DNA of 64,000 nucleotides from Natronorubrum tibetense GA33 (GTDB lineage Archaea > Halobacteriota > Halobacteria > Halobacteriales > Natrialbaceae): positions 2,469,527-2,533,526 of the forward strand of contig NZ_KB913017.1 in the NCBI RefSeq assembly GCF_000383975.1, in the 5' to 3' direction. The position numbers and the translations under genes were made by a program. Below the pieces are notes generated by a model. It worked only from the letters and a program-made list of their open reading frames with translations. It did no database searches and was not told the origin of the DNA. Positions 24,873-34,743 of this stretch are shown here, in pieces. Within the stretch, counting starts at the first letter, position 1; each line of letters opens with the position of its first letter.

Positions 24873-25286
24873 CTACTCGAACTCAAGGCGACCGCCTTCG
24901 GCCACGGCGGCGTCGCGAACCGTCACGAGTCCGGGTGCGTCGAGCAAATGGGCCGAACAGTCGCAGTCCGAGGCACCGAATCCGGCGACGCGCTCGCCGG
25001 GAAGTCGGTCGGCCAGTTCGCACTCCCGGTCAGCATCGGGGAACGTAATCGCGGCCTCGAGGCTTGTGTCGGGATGGCCGAGCAGGTAATCGACGTGCCA
25101 GTGGCGCGTGTCGCGATCGCCCGCGGAGAGTTCTCGATGTCGGTCGACGCGAGCGAAGCCGCCGGGACCGAACGCGCTGCCGACGTACGCGTAGGCTCCG
25201 GCGTCGAATTCGACCCAACCCAGCGCGCCGACCTCGATGGTCGTCGCTCGAGCGAGGTCGATACCGAGTACGTAGGTACCGCTCAT
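24873..25286 (-). CDS. DUF123 (GIY-YIG-related, Uri-like) protein (137 aa)
   Basis: Family landmarks: MSGTYVLGIDLA, GAYAYVGSAFGPGG, RVDRHR and HWHVDYLLGH. DUF123 proteins are compact relatives of GIY-YIG nucleases and are sometimes fused to endonuclease III. This one is stand-alone. Two cysteine-containing positions in ASDCDCSAHLL could bind metal. The start is ATG 25286; GTG 25304 is possible but adds only six non-conserved residues. Confidence 0.85.
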   Translation of the reverse strand: MSGTYVLGIDLARATTIEVGALGWVEFDAGAYAYVGSAFGPGGFARVDRHRELSAGDRDTRHWHVDYLLGHPDTSLEAAITFPDADRECELADRLPGERVAGFGASDCDCSAHLLDAPGLVTVRDAAVAEGGRLEFE

Positions 25287-25403
25287 AGCGGATGGGACGG
25301 CCACAGCGACAAAAACGGATGCGGTTCGTGCCTGGCGGAGCCGTGATCGCGATTCGACGCCGTCGACCGCTGGACCTTTCAGCCACAGCGACGAGGCTCA
25401 GGC

Positions 25404-26393
25404 ATGGACACGGCACTCGTCATCGGCGGCACGCGCTTTATCGGTCGGCATCTCGTCGAGGACCTGCTCGAGCACGGCTACGACGTCACGATACTCAACC
25501 GCGGGAATCACGAGAATCCCTTCGAGGGGAACGACCGGGTCGAACGCGTCGAGGGCGACCGAACGAACGACTCGGTGCTCGAGGCGGCCGCGAGCACGGT
25601 CGACCCCGACGCCGTCTTCGACTGCGTCGCTTACTACCCGAAAGATGTCCGCGCGGCCACCGGCATCTTCGCGGACTGCGAGGCGTACGTCTACATCTCG
25701 AGCGGCGCGGCCTACGGTTCCGAGGAGATCCCCAAACGCGAGGGTGAGACGGCGCTCGAGGCCTGTACGTCAGAGCAGGCCGTCGACGAGGATGGCGAGA
25801 CGTACGGCAATCGAAAAGCGGAGGGCGACCGCGCGGTCGTTGCGGCCGCAGACGAGGGGGTCAGGGCGATGAGCGTCCGTCCCTGTATCGTCTACGGCCC
25901 GCACGATTACACCGAGCGACTCGACTGGTGGATCGACCGGGTGAACCGGTTCGACCGCGTCGTCGTCCCCGGCGACGGGACGAACGTCTGGCACCGCGCG
26001 TACGTCGAAGACGTTGCGAGCGCGCTGCGGACCGTCGCCGAAGAGGGGACAGCCGGTGAGGCGTACAACGTCGGCGACCGACGGCTGGTAACGCTCGAGG
26101 AGATGGTGGAACTGATCGCGGCGGAGCTAGACGCGGACGTCGAGGTCGTCACCGCCGGCGCCCGCGAACTCGCGGCCGGCGACATCGCATCGGAGGACTA
26201 CCTCATCTATCGGGAGTATCCGCACGTCCTCTCGACGGCGAAACTCGCCGCGCTGGGCTGGGAGTCGACGCCGCTCGAGGCGGCGATGGAACGGGCGGTC
26301 GACTCCCACCTCGAGAGCGACCGCGACGGCAGCGAGCACGGGCCGGACCGGAAGGCCGAAGAGCGGGTGCTGGGAATTCTGGATACCTTTTAA
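25404..26393 (+). CDS. NAD-dependent epimerase/dehydratase (extended SDR, 329 aa)
   Basis: The Rossmann motif GGTRFIG is at residues 8-14, the catalytic YxxxK is in YGNRKAEGDR, and SSGAAYG supplies the catalytic serine. The pattern IVYGPHDYTERLDWW and the nucleotide-sugar-like C-terminus resemble haloarchaeal sugar-nucleotide or mRNA-binding-protein-like SDRs. The exact substrate is unknown. Divergent from the DUF123 gene and convergent with the MFS gene. Confidence 0.85.
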   Translation: MDTALVIGGTRFIGRHLVEDLLEHGYDVTILNRGNHENPFEGNDRVERVEGDRTNDSVLEAAASTVDPDAVFDCVAYYPKDVRAATGIFADCEAYVYISSGAAYGSEEIPKREGETALEACTSEQAVDEDGETYGNRKAEGDRAVVAAADEGVRAMSVRPCIVYGPHDYTERLDWWIDRVNRFDRVVVPGDGTNVWHRAYVEDVASALRTVAEEGTAGEAYNVGDRRLVTLEEMVELIAAELDADVEVVTAGARELAAGDIASEDYLIYREYPHVLSTAKLAALGWESTPLEAAMERAVDSHLESDRDGSEHGPDRKAEERVLGILDTF

Positions 26394-26445
26394 ACCGCGG
26401 CGCTCGGGCGCTCGAGCCCGCGTCGGGCTTGACCGGCTCCGTCAC

Positions 26446-27618
26446 TCAGTTCCGGCGGGCGATGGCGAGTCCGGCGACGGCCGCCACGAGGTTCAACGCC
26501 CCGATGAGGACGAACGCCAGCGTATACTCTCCCGTCACGTCGCGAACGTGGCCGGTGATCGCGGGCAGGGAAAGCGCGGCGACGTTCCCGACGGCGACGA
26601 CGAACGCGACCGCCGTGCCGTCGCGACTCGAGGCCGTGGAGGCGGTCTTGAATATTGCGCCGAACGGCAGCGAGACGGCTGCGAGCGCCACGATCGGGAG
26701 GACGACGAGAACGAGTCCGTCGCCGACGAGCAGAACGAACAGGCTGGCCGCGCCGACGGTCGCTGCGCCCGCGATCACCCGGCCGTCCGGGAGATCGGGT
26801 CGGAGCACCGCGATACCGCCGCCTAACCGACCGAGCGAGGCGATTCCGAGCGCGACCGCGCTTATCGGTCCGGCGATTCCGAGATCGCCGAAGTACGCCG
26901 CCACGAACGTCGAGAGGGTGACGTACGCACCCAGCGTCGCGAAGTTGCAGGCCGCCGCCAGGAGGACGACCGGTGAGCGCAGGATCTCGAGGGCAGAGAC
27001 CGGTTTCCCGCCGTCGGAGCGCTGCTGTGTCCCCGTGGGCTTCGAATCGGGACGGGTTCGATCGGCACGATTCCGGTCGATCCAGAGCACCAACAGGGCC
27101 GGGAGCGCGACGACCGCGCCCGCGGCGTGGACGCCGGCCCAGCCGCTGACCCCGACGAGCGTCGGCGTCACGAGGAAAGCGGCCGCTCCGCCGCCGGTGA
27201 ACATCCCGCCGTTGAGGCCCTGGTGCCACGTCGCCTGCGCCCCCTCGTAGACTCGAGAGATGTGGGTCGCACACACGGTCACCGCGAGCCCGCCAGCCAG
27301 CCCCCAGAGTCCGCGGAGGGCGAGCAGCGTCGAAAACGAGGACGTGAGGTCCATGACCAGCGCGAGCGCGATGTTGGCCGAGACGACCGCGAGGAGGATA
27401 GAAACCGTTTCGCGTCCGTCGACGAGTCGACCGCCCAGCGGCTGGACGACCACGAACGCGGCGAGTGCCGCGCTCATCAGCAATCCGACCGCGGTGTAGC
27501 CGACGCCGAACCGATCGACGACCGCGCCGGGAACCGACGCGTACGAGAAGAGGACGTAGCCGACGCTGAACGCCGCGAGGTGCGGTCCGTACCTGATTCC
27601 GGTGCCCTGAATTGCCAT
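26446..27618 (-). CDS. Major facilitator superfamily transporter (390 aa)
   Basis: About twelve hydrophobic helices with the MFS loop 2-3 motif as GGRLVDGRETV and a hydrophilic central loop (NRADRTRPDSKPTGTQQRSD). GLRGLWGLAGGLA-type glycine packing occurs in helix 4. It is likely a proton-coupled permease or efflux protein; nothing indicates a substrate. It is divergent from egsA, sharing a 127-bp intergenic region. Confidence 0.88.
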   Translation of the reverse strand: MAIQGTGIRYGPHLAAFSVGYVLFSYASVPGAVVDRFGVGYTAVGLLMSAALAAFVVVQPLGGRLVDGRETVSILLAVVSANIALALVMDLTSSFSTLLALRGLWGLAGGLAVTVCATHISRVYEGAQATWHQGLNGGMFTGGGAAAFLVTPTLVGVSGWAGVHAAGAVVALPALLVLWIDRNRADRTRPDSKPTGTQQRSDGGKPVSALEILRSPVVLLAAACNFATLGAYVTLSTFVAAYFGDLGIAGPISAVALGIASLGRLGGGIAVLRPDLPDGRVIAGAATVGAASLFVLLVGDGLVLVVLPIVALAAVSLPFGAIFKTASTASSRDGTAVAFVVAVGNVAALSLPAITGHVRDVTGEYTLAFVLIGALNLVAAVAGLAIARRN

Positions 27619-27715
27619 CCGGATCGTCGTTCGCCCGGACGAACAGTGTCCCCAAGTACGTCACTATTCCCGATGGGTCGGTCTTCCTGGACCGGCGTCC
27701 GATCGACGAGAACGA

Positions 27716-27722
27716 TTTTATG
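27716..27722 (+). promoter_or_regulatory. TATA box of egsA
   Basis: TTTTATG centred 27 nt before ATG 27746. It rules out the longer frame from GTG 27722, which lies inside the promoter. Confidence 0.5.
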
Positions 27723-27745
27723 TGTTCCCTTCCGTGATCAGCAGT

Positions 27746-28807
27746 ATGTTCGAGAAATCGACGTGGATTCGCCTGCCGCGAAACGTCGTCGTCGGCCACG
27801 GCGTCATCGATCAGGTGGTCGACGTCATCGACGACCTGCACCTTCAGGGCCGGCCGCTGTTCGTGACCAGTCCGACGCCGCGCGAGGTCGCCGCGGACCC
27901 CATCGCTGCTGATTTCGAGGCCGCGGGCATCGATCCCGCGATCGTCACCGTCGAGGAGGCGACGTTCGACGCTGTCGAGGACGTCATCGAGATCGCCGAC
28001 GCGGAGGAGGTCTCTTACCTCGTCGGCATCGGCGGCGGGAAAGCCATCGACATCGCCAAGATGGCGAGTCACCACCTCGAGATGGGCTTTCTGTCCGTTC
28101 CGACGGCGGCCAGCCACGACGGCGTCATCAGCAACCGCGGCTCCGTTCCGGACGGCGACACCCGCCACAGCGTCGCGGCCGAACCGCCGCTCGCGGTCGT
28201 CGCCGACACCGAGGTGCTGGCGCAGGCGCCGTGGGAACTCACGACTGCGGGCTGTGCCGACATCATCTCGAACTACACCGCGGTGATGGACTGGCGGCTC
28301 GCGAATCGGCTCAAAAACGTCGAGTACTCCGAGTACGCCGCCGCGCTCTCGGAGATGACCGCCGAGATTCTGGTCGACAACGCGGATCTCGTCCGGCCGG
28401 GACTCGAGGAGTCGGCCTGGATCGTCAGCAAGGCGCTCATGTCCTCGGGCGTCGCGATGAGCATCGCGGACTCCTCGAGACCCGCAAGCGGTGCCGAACA
28501 CCTCTTCTCGCACCAACTCGACCGGCTGGCACCGGGCGCGGCGCTCCACGGCCATCAGGTCGGCGTCGGCTCGATCATGACGGCCTACCTGCACGGCGGC
28601 GAGAAGGGGATCTGGCGCGATATCCGCGACGCCCTCGACAGCATCGACGCGCCGACGACCGCCGACGAACTCGGCATCGACGACGAAACCGTCCTCGAGT
28701 CGCTGACTACCTGCCACGCGATCCGTGATCGCTACACGATTCTTGGCGACGGGATGGACGAGCGGGCGGCCCAGGAGGTCGCGACGGTGACCGGCGTTAT
28801 CGACTGA
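27746..28807 (+). CDS. egsA: sn-glycerol-1-phosphate dehydrogenase
   Basis: 353 residues. Reduces dihydroxyacetone phosphate to sn-glycerol-1-phosphate, the backbone of archaeal membrane lipids. Family landmarks are GIGGGKAIDIAK (nucleotide binding), SVPTAASHDGVIS, and the zinc-binding residues in AGCADI and the later GAEHLFSHQLD and HGHQVGVGS segments. The leaderless start is ATG 27746. Stand-alone gene. Confidence 0.96.
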   Translation: MFEKSTWIRLPRNVVVGHGVIDQVVDVIDDLHLQGRPLFVTSPTPREVAADPIAADFEAAGIDPAIVTVEEATFDAVEDVIEIADAEEVSYLVGIGGGKAIDIAKMASHHLEMGFLSVPTAASHDGVISNRGSVPDGDTRHSVAAEPPLAVVADTEVLAQAPWELTTAGCADIISNYTAVMDWRLANRLKNVEYSEYAAALSEMTAEILVDNADLVRPGLEESAWIVSKALMSSGVAMSIADSSRPASGAEHLFSHQLDRLAPGAALHGHQVGVGSIMTAYLHGGEKGIWRDIRDALDSIDAPTTADELGIDDETVLESLTTCHAIRDRYTILGDGMDERAAQEVATVTGVID

Positions 28808-28843
28808 TCCTAAAATCCGGACCAGCCGGCTACACTTACGTTC

Positions 28844-29860
28844 TCACACCCAGGCGCGTTCCGTTCCCGTGATCGTGAGGTAGACGGCGGCGAGTCCGCC
28901 GACGCCGAGGTGGAGCCAGTAGGTCGTCAGCCGGTAGAGGATCGCTCCCGCAGTGGCGGCGTCGCCGGCGATCCCCGCAGTCGCGACGAGCAAACTCGCG
29001 AGCACGACTTCGATACCGCCGGTGCCGCCGGGAAGCGGGACGATCCCGCCGAAGGAGGCAAGTGGCGCACACAGCAGCGCCAGCGCGAGCGGCGCGTCGA
29101 CGCCGAGGGCGAGCAGGCAGAAGTAGAGGGGCAGTGCGTTGGCGACCCAGCCCGCGACCGCGATACCGGCTGCGGCCGCGAGCGTCCGCCGGGAGGCCTG
29201 AATCGTCTCGAGCGTCCCGAAGAAGCCGTCGATCCGTCCCGTGAGGGTTCCGTCGATGTCCGGCACTCGCGGGAGCTTCCCGACGACGGTTTCCACCCGA
29301 ACGGCGAACTCAAGGGAGGCGGTTCGCGCCAGTCCGCGGTTGAAGACGACGAGGAGTGCACCCGCCGCGAGGAGCCCGCTACCGCCGACGATGGCGACGG
29401 TCGTATCGGCTACATCGATCGCCCCGGCGGCGATCGTGAGGGCGAGGAGTCCGACGGTAGCGACGACGAGGCTGGCGACGAGGTTGAACCCCTCCGCGAC
29501 GGCGACGACCGCGAGGTTGTCCTCGAACTCCGAGTCGGAGTTCGCCGCGAGCAGGTAGGCCGTGATCGGCGTTCCCGTCGAGCGACCCCACGGAAGTGCA
29601 CTTCGAGCGAAATAGCCCGACAGGAACGCCGTGAGGAACCCGCCACCGCGTGCAGCGCCGTCGATGGGGTGGAGGAGTCGCTTGACGAGCGCGCCTCGCA
29701 GGGCCAACATGGCGAGACCGGTGCCGGCAGCCGCGGCGAGCATCGCGGGATGTGCGCCTCGGGCGTGCTCGAGAACGTCCCTCCAGCCGACACCGTAGAC
29801 GAACAGTGCGACTACGGCGACGGCAATGACGAGTCCGGCCACCGCTCGAAGGCGGCGCAT
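28844..29860 (-). CDS. Lysylphosphatidylglycerol-synthase-TM / AglD-C-terminal-like membrane protein (338 aa)
   Basis: About eight hydrophobic helices, with PF03706-like landmarks GYFARSALPWGRSTG and PLASFGGIVPLPGGTGGIE. These segments are typical of the flippase-like UPF0104 family, found alone or at the end of glycosyltransferases such as AglD. A role in moving or presenting lipid-linked sugars is plausible but not shown. ATG 29860 (MRRLRAV) is chosen, since upstream in-frame sequence is not family-like. It converges with egsA, 36 bp apart. Confidence 0.85.
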   Translation of the reverse strand: MRRLRAVAGLVIAVAVVALFVYGVGWRDVLEHARGAHPAMLAAAAGTGLAMLALRGALVKRLLHPIDGAARGGGFLTAFLSGYFARSALPWGRSTGTPITAYLLAANSDSEFEDNLAVVAVAEGFNLVASLVVATVGLLALTIAAGAIDVADTTVAIVGGSGLLAAGALLVVFNRGLARTASLEFAVRVETVVGKLPRVPDIDGTLTGRIDGFFGTLETIQASRRTLAAAAGIAVAGWVANALPLYFCLLALGVDAPLALALLCAPLASFGGIVPLPGGTGGIEVVLASLLVATAGIAGDAATAGAILYRLTTYWLHLGVGGLAAVYLTITGTERAWV

Positions 29861-30162
29861 ACAGGCCGTACAGTGAGAGGACGGGTTAACGACTCTGAAT
29901 CGGTAAGGCTGGCCGTTTGTTGAATTGTATACCTGTTGCTTATAGAAATATAACACGCAAGGTGTGTTCCGAGACCGTTTTTGTGGCGCTCTACGGTCGA
30001 ACGTGGAAAGTTCGCTGTTGAGCGTGGATTCGTTGCTATTAAACGCGAACTCCCGGCGTTCGTCGCCTCTCGATTCGTTTCGGTGCTCGCTGGTTCGGTC
30101 GTCTGCCGTGCAGCGACCCAAACAGTTATCGGCGGCATCGTAGCCAGTGTCTTGTGGTAGCA
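29861..30162. other. Divergent intergenic region, about 300 bp
   Basis: Shared promoter region of the flippase-like and cyclase genes. It is AT-rich around 29925-29955, with a TATA-like CTTATAGAAATATAAC at 29940-29955 and an imperfect inverted repeat AACAC/GTGTT beside it. No gene is visible in it. Confidence 0.5.
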
Positions 30163-31119
30163 ATGTCCAAAGGCATCGCCGAGATACTCGAGAATGCACC
30201 GAGCAACTGGGGCAAATGGGGAGACGACGACGAACTGGGCGCATTGAACTATCTGACAGAAGAGGAGGTGCTTCGGGGCGTACAGGCCGTCGAAGCCGGG
30301 AAGACGTTTACCCTCGGCGTCCCGATCGGCCGTCCCGATGGCGACCCGGTCTGGCCGGGACGGTCGGCGGCGGACCATTACATGGAGGTCGACAAGGGTC
30401 ACTTCGACTCCGGAAAGTTCGATTTGGAGGGCGCCGCGGGGCTTGAGTACGCCGACGACGTCATCTACATGTTCCTCCAGGGGTCGACCCAGTTCGACGC
30501 GCTCGGTCACGTCTGGTACGACGACCAGTTGTACAACGGCTTCGACGCGAAAACGACCATGGGCGGGCTCGAGAAGTGCAGTATCGAGCCGATGGCCGAC
30601 AACGGTGTGGTCGGTCGCGGCGTCCTGCTCGATATCGCCCGCCACCGGGACAAAGACTGGCTCGTCAAGGGCGAGCGGATCGAACTCGACGACTTGCTCG
30701 ACTGCGCCGACGAGCAGGGCGTGGAACTGCAGAAACGCGACATTCCGATCATCCGTACGGGCTGGATCGAACTCTACTACGAGGAGGGCGAGGAGGCGTT
30801 CTACGGCGACGAGTTCGACGAGCCGGGGATCACGTACTCCGAGGAGCTCGTCGAATGGTTCCACGAAATGGAGGTCCCCGCTTTCGGCACGGATACCATC
30901 GCTAACGAGCAGACGGTCTCCGACGAGACAGAGACGCTCCTTCCGCTCCACGGTGCGCTCCTGCGCGACCAGGGCGTGACGTTCAACGAGATCAACCGGC
31001 TGGACGAACTCGCCGACGACTGCGCCGAAGACGGGAAGTACGACTTCCTCTACGTCGGCGCGCCGCTGAAGATCGTCCACGGTAGCGGCTCGCCAGTCAA
31101 TCCCATCGCGATCAAGTGA
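30163..31119 (+). CDS. Cyclase family (kynurenine-formamidase-like) metal hydrolase (318 aa)
   Basis: The PF04199 metal-site region reads GSTQFDALGHVWY, corresponding to the family HxGTHxDxxxH with the first histidines replaced, as in many large bacterial members. NWGKWGDDDELGALNYLT at the N-terminus is also typical of this subgroup. It probably hydrolyses a cyclic or formamide-type substrate. It is followed after 9 bp by an acyl-CoA ligase, suggesting one catabolic operon in which the ring-opened acid is activated with CoA (inference). ATG 30163 preferred; GTG 30154 in frame. Confidence 0.85.
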   Translation: MSKGIAEILENAPSNWGKWGDDDELGALNYLTEEEVLRGVQAVEAGKTFTLGVPIGRPDGDPVWPGRSAADHYMEVDKGHFDSGKFDLEGAAGLEYADDVIYMFLQGSTQFDALGHVWYDDQLYNGFDAKTTMGGLEKCSIEPMADNGVVGRGVLLDIARHRDKDWLVKGERIELDDLLDCADEQGVELQKRDIPIIRTGWIELYYEEGEEAFYGDEFDEPGITYSEELVEWFHEMEVPAFGTDTIANEQTVSDETETLLPLHGALLRDQGVTFNEINRLDELADDCAEDGKYDFLYVGAPLKIVHGSGSPVNPIAIK

Positions 31120-31128
31120 TCCAAAGCA

Positions 31129-32871
31129 ATGACCGAGACACCACGACTCGATGCGTACCACTTCGACGAGGCGACTTGGGAGGACTACGACCATTTGCGC
31201 GAGGAATTCGAGTGGGAGGTACCGGACCGGTTCAACATGGCCGCGTACGTCTGCGATCGGTGGGCGACGACGGACCCCGTGGACGGCGGCGAGCGCGGCG
31301 ACGAACGCGTGGCGCTCTACACCGAAACGGCGGCCGGCGACCGTGAACAGTACACCTACGAAGAGTTCCACGAGGTGACGAACCGACTGGCGAACTGCCT
31401 CGCCCACGCCGGCATCGAGCGCGGCGACCGAATCGGCGTCAACGCACCGCAGACGGCCGAGACGGTGTTCACCCACGTCGCCGCCTGGAAGCTCGGCGCC
31501 GTCTCGATCCCGCTGTCGACCCTGTTCGGTCCCGACGCGATTTCGTATCGCCTCGACGACAGCGAGTCGCGCCTCTGCGTCGTCGACGAGTCCAACGTCG
31601 ACGCGGTTCGCGAAGCCGCCGGTGAGGTCCCCTCGCTCGAGCGGATTTTGACGCTCGGTGATACCGACGTCCACGGCGAACTCGAACGCGGCTTCTGGGA
31701 TGCGATCGAGGGCTGCTCGACCGAGTTCGAAACCGTCGACACCGAGGCCGAAGACGACGCGATCATCATGTACACGAGCGGGACGACGGGCGAACCGAAG
31801 GGCGTTCGCCACGCCCACCGGATGCTGCTCGGCCACCTGCCGTTATTTCTGACGACATTTTGTAACCTCGAGTTGGGCGACGACGACGTCTACTACACGC
31901 CTGCGGAGTGGGCGTGGATCGCCTCGCTGTTCGACGTCGTCGTGCCGGGACTGTACTACGGGAAGCCCGTCGTCGCCTACGACGGCGGCCAGTTCGATGC
32001 CGAGGAAGCGTTCGAGATCCTCGAGCGCTACGACGTGACGAACTTCTTCGCGCCGCCGACGGCGTTACGAATGATGATGCAGACCCCAGACCCGAGCGAG
32101 CGGTACGATATCGACTCGGTTCGCGTGATCCCCAGCGGCGGGGAGTCGCTCGGCCAGAGCATCGTCGACTGGGCCGAGGAGACGTTCGACGGCGCGGCGG
32201 TCCACGAGGGGTACGGCCAGACGGAAGCGAACCTGCTCGTCGGTGACTGTACGGCCCTCGCCGAGTTCCGGGAGGGGAAGATGGGGCTCGCTGCGCCGGG
32301 CCACGACGTCAGGATCGTCGACACCGAAACGGCGGAGCCGACCGTCGAGACGGGTGAGATCGGCGAGATCGCGGTCAGATACGAGGGGAACCCCGTCTGT
32401 TTCAAAGAGTACCTCAACAAGCCCGAACGCACCGAGCGGAAGGTCCGGAACGGCTGGCTGCTCACGGAGGACCTCGGAACGGTCGACGAGGACGGCTACT
32501 TCACGTTCAAGAGCCGCAAGGACGACGTGATTATCAGCGCGGGCTACCGTATCGGTCCCGAGGAGATCGAGGAGAGCCTGGCCGGCCACGAGGCCGTCGC
32601 CGACGCCGCCGTGATCGGGGTCCCGGACGACGAACGTGGTGAGGTACCGAAAGCGTACGTCGTCACCGCGACCGGAACCGATCTCGCGGACGGCGAGGGC
32701 GACGACGGAACCGGCTCGGCTTCGCTCGAGAACACCCTACAGGAGCACGTCAGAACCCGACTCGCCCAGTACGAGTACCCTCGAGAGATCGAGTTCGTCG
32801 AGGAACTACCGAAGACGGCGACCGGCAAGGTCCGACGGGCTGACCTTCGCGAGGAGGAGGGACTCGAGTAA
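31129..32871 (+). CDS. AMP-dependent acyl-CoA synthetase (580 aa)
   Basis: ANL-superfamily adenylating enzyme. The P-loop-like motif is MYTSGTTGEPKGV, the adenine-binding motif GYGQTE, the hinge SRKDDVIISAGYRIG, and the catalytic lysine is in KTATGKVRR near the end. The length is normal. It resembles medium-chain or benzoate-type CoA ligases (MACS); the exact acid is not predictable. It is the second gene of the cyclase operon, with a 9-bp gap. Confidence 0.92.
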   Translation: MTETPRLDAYHFDEATWEDYDHLREEFEWEVPDRFNMAAYVCDRWATTDPVDGGERGDERVALYTETAAGDREQYTYEEFHEVTNRLANCLAHAGIERGDRIGVNAPQTAETVFTHVAAWKLGAVSIPLSTLFGPDAISYRLDDSESRLCVVDESNVDAVREAAGEVPSLERILTLGDTDVHGELERGFWDAIEGCSTEFETVDTEAEDDAIIMYTSGTTGEPKGVRHAHRMLLGHLPLFLTTFCNLELGDDDVYYTPAEWAWIASLFDVVVPGLYYGKPVVAYDGGQFDAEEAFEILERYDVTNFFAPPTALRMMMQTPDPSERYDIDSVRVIPSGGESLGQSIVDWAEETFDGAAVHEGYGQTEANLLVGDCTALAEFREGKMGLAAPGHDVRIVDTETAEPTVETGEIGEIAVRYEGNPVCFKEYLNKPERTERKVRNGWLLTEDLGTVDEDGYFTFKSRKDDVIISAGYRIGPEEIEESLAGHEAVADAAVIGVPDDERGEVPKAYVVTATGTDLADGEGDDGTGSASLENTLQEHVRTRLAQYEYPREIEFVEELPKTATGKVRRADLREEEGLE

Positions 32872-32907
32872 CGGTGGAACCGAACTCCGAGGCGACTGTC
32901 GGGACGA

Positions 32908-34743
32908 TTAGACGTGCTCGTCGAGGAACGCCGCGATCGCGGAGTAGGCCTCGATGCGGTTCTCGAGTTTCGAGAAGCCATGACCCTCATCGTCGAAGAT
33001 CAGCTTGCGGACTGGAACGCCCTGCGCTTTGGCCTTCTCAACGATCTGTTCGGCTTCGCCGACCGGGACGCGGGGATCGTTCTCGCCGTGAAGGACGAAC
33101 AGCGGGGCCTCGATCTGCTCGATGTTGTTCGTCGGCGAAATTTTCTCGAGGAACTCGCGGTCCTCGGCGAGACTCCCGTACTCGGCCTCGCGGAGTTCGC
33201 GACGCCAGTCGCCGGTGTTCTCGAGGAACGTGACGAAGTTGGCGATGCCGACGATGTCGATCCCGGCGGCCCACAGATCGGGGTACTCGGTCAGCGCAGC
33301 GAGCACCATGAACCCGCCGTAGGAGCCGCCCTTGGCGACGATTCGGTCGGGGTCGACGGCCGGGTGGTCCTGTAACCACTCCACGCAGGCCTCGATGTCC
33401 GCGACCGAGTCCATGCGTTTCTCGACGTCGTCCAGCGCGGCGTAGTCGGCCCCGTAGCCCGCCGAGCCGCGGACGTTGGGTTCGAAGTAGGCGTAGCCGC
33501 GATCGGTGAAGTACTGCTTGACGCTCGAGAACGACGGCCGGCGCTGGCTCTCGGGCCCGCCGTGGATGTCGACGATGACGGGGACGTTCTCGCCCTCGTG
33601 ATTTCCGTCGGCATAGCTGTCGGGCAGCGTAAAGAAGCCGGGCACTTCCAGTCCGTCGAAGCTCTCGACGTGAACCAGTTCGGACTCGTCGAACGTCTCG
33701 CGTGGGATGCCCGCCGTCGGCGCGCTCGTCCACTGCTCGGTCTCGCCCGTCTCGAGATCGACCACGAAGACGTTCGTGTTGACCGCATCGCCGGTGGTCG
33801 ACAGCGCAAAGCACTCGGCGTCGGGATCGAAGCTTACGCCGCCGGAGATCCCGCCCGGAAGGTCGGGTTCGGGGAACGTTTCGAACGCGGTAGGGTCGTC
33901 GGCGTCGAACTCGCCGACCGTCAGTTCGGTGTACCCCTCGACGTTCCGGGAGAAGACGAACCGACCCGTTTCGTCGTCCAGCGCGATGCCGCCGACGTTC
34001 CAGCCGTCGCCGTCGGTGACGGTCTCGAGGTCGCCAGTTTCGAGGTCGAGGTACGCCAGATAGAGCGTGTCCGCGCTCCCCTCGTCCGTCGAGAGGTAGA
34101 TTCCCTCGCCGTCCGGTGCCCAGCTTGCACTCTGATAGCGAACGTCGCCTTCGTGGGGTGTGAGGTGCTCGAGCGTAGAATCCTCGTCGTCGAGGTTGAG
34201 CACGTAGAGGTCCTGATCGAAGTTGGAGTACGCTTGCGAGACGAGCAGTCGGGAGTCGTCTGGACTCCAGCCCGATAGCGAAAGCCAGCCGTCGCCCTCG
34301 TAGACCAGTTCGGCCGCGTCGCCGGTCTCTGTTCGGTCCTGGACGTAGAGGTCGAAGACCGACTCGTCGCGGCGGTTCGAGGCGAACGCGAACCGCTCGC
34401 CGTCGTGGCTCCAGCCGCCCCAGCGGTGTTTTGCGTCCGGTTTAGTGGTCAGGTTCTCGATCCGTCCGGTCTCCGCGTCGAGTTTGAAGAGCTGTGCACG
34501 TTCGTTGCCGCCCTCGTCCATCCCGAAGATCAGTTCCGGCCGTTCCGGTGACCAGGAGGCGAACGACACCTGTTCGTCGTAGAACGTTCGTTGCTCGGGC
34601 CAAGATTGGGCCTCCTCGAGCGTCCAGAGCTGTGCGGTACCGGTCGTGTTCATCAGAAACGAGAGTCGGTCGCCGTCGGGACCGAACGACGTGCCGTACG
34701 CGCTTCGGATGTTGAGATAGCGTTCGATTTCGTAGCTGTCCAT
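32908..34743 (-). CDS. S9 family serine peptidase (prolyl oligopeptidase-like, 611 aa)
   Basis: An N-terminal beta-propeller of about 340 residues has repeated W(S/A)PD blades. The alpha/beta-hydrolase domain follows, with HGGPESQRRPSF (oxyanion), GGSYGGF (nucleophile Ser), HGENDPRVP (Asp) and DDEGHGF (His). The order Ser-Asp-His and the propeller match acylaminoacyl peptidase or dipeptidyl-peptidase types. No signal peptide, so cytoplasmic peptide degradation is likely. It converges with the acyl-CoA synthetase gene, 36 bp apart. Confidence 0.94.
   Translation of the reverse strand: MDSYEIERYLNIRSAYGTSFGPDGDRLSFLMNTTGTAQLWTLEEAQSWPEQRTFYDEQVSFASWSPERPELIFGMDEGGNERAQLFKLDAETGRIENLTTKPDAKHRWGGWSHDGERFAFASNRRDESVFDLYVQDRTETGDAAELVYEGDGWLSLSGWSPDDSRLLVSQAYSNFDQDLYVLNLDDEDSTLEHLTPHEGDVRYQSASWAPDGEGIYLSTDEGSADTLYLAYLDLETGDLETVTDGDGWNVGGIALDDETGRFVFSRNVEGYTELTVGEFDADDPTAFETFPEPDLPGGISGGVSFDPDAECFALSTTGDAVNTNVFVVDLETGETEQWTSAPTAGIPRETFDESELVHVESFDGLEVPGFFTLPDSYADGNHEGENVPVIVDIHGGPESQRRPSFSSVKQYFTDRGYAYFEPNVRGSAGYGADYAALDDVEKRMDSVADIEACVEWLQDHPAVDPDRIVAKGGSYGGFMVLAALTEYPDLWAAGIDIVGIANFVTFLENTGDWRRELREAEYGSLAEDREFLEKISPTNNIEQIEAPLFVLHGENDPRVPVGEAEQIVEKAKAQGVPVRKLIFDDEGHGFSKLENRIEAYSAIAAFLDEHV

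Noticed and set aside
26390-28717. 775-codon minus-strand frame over MFS and egsA
   Set aside because: It crosses two well-defined genes. The Arg-rich tail and lack of domains mark it as a shadow frame.
29812-31836. 674-codon minus-strand frame opposite the cyclase and acyl-CoA ligase genes
   Set aside because: It covers two genes with clear family motifs on the plus strand. It has no recognisable domains and is interrupted in composition.
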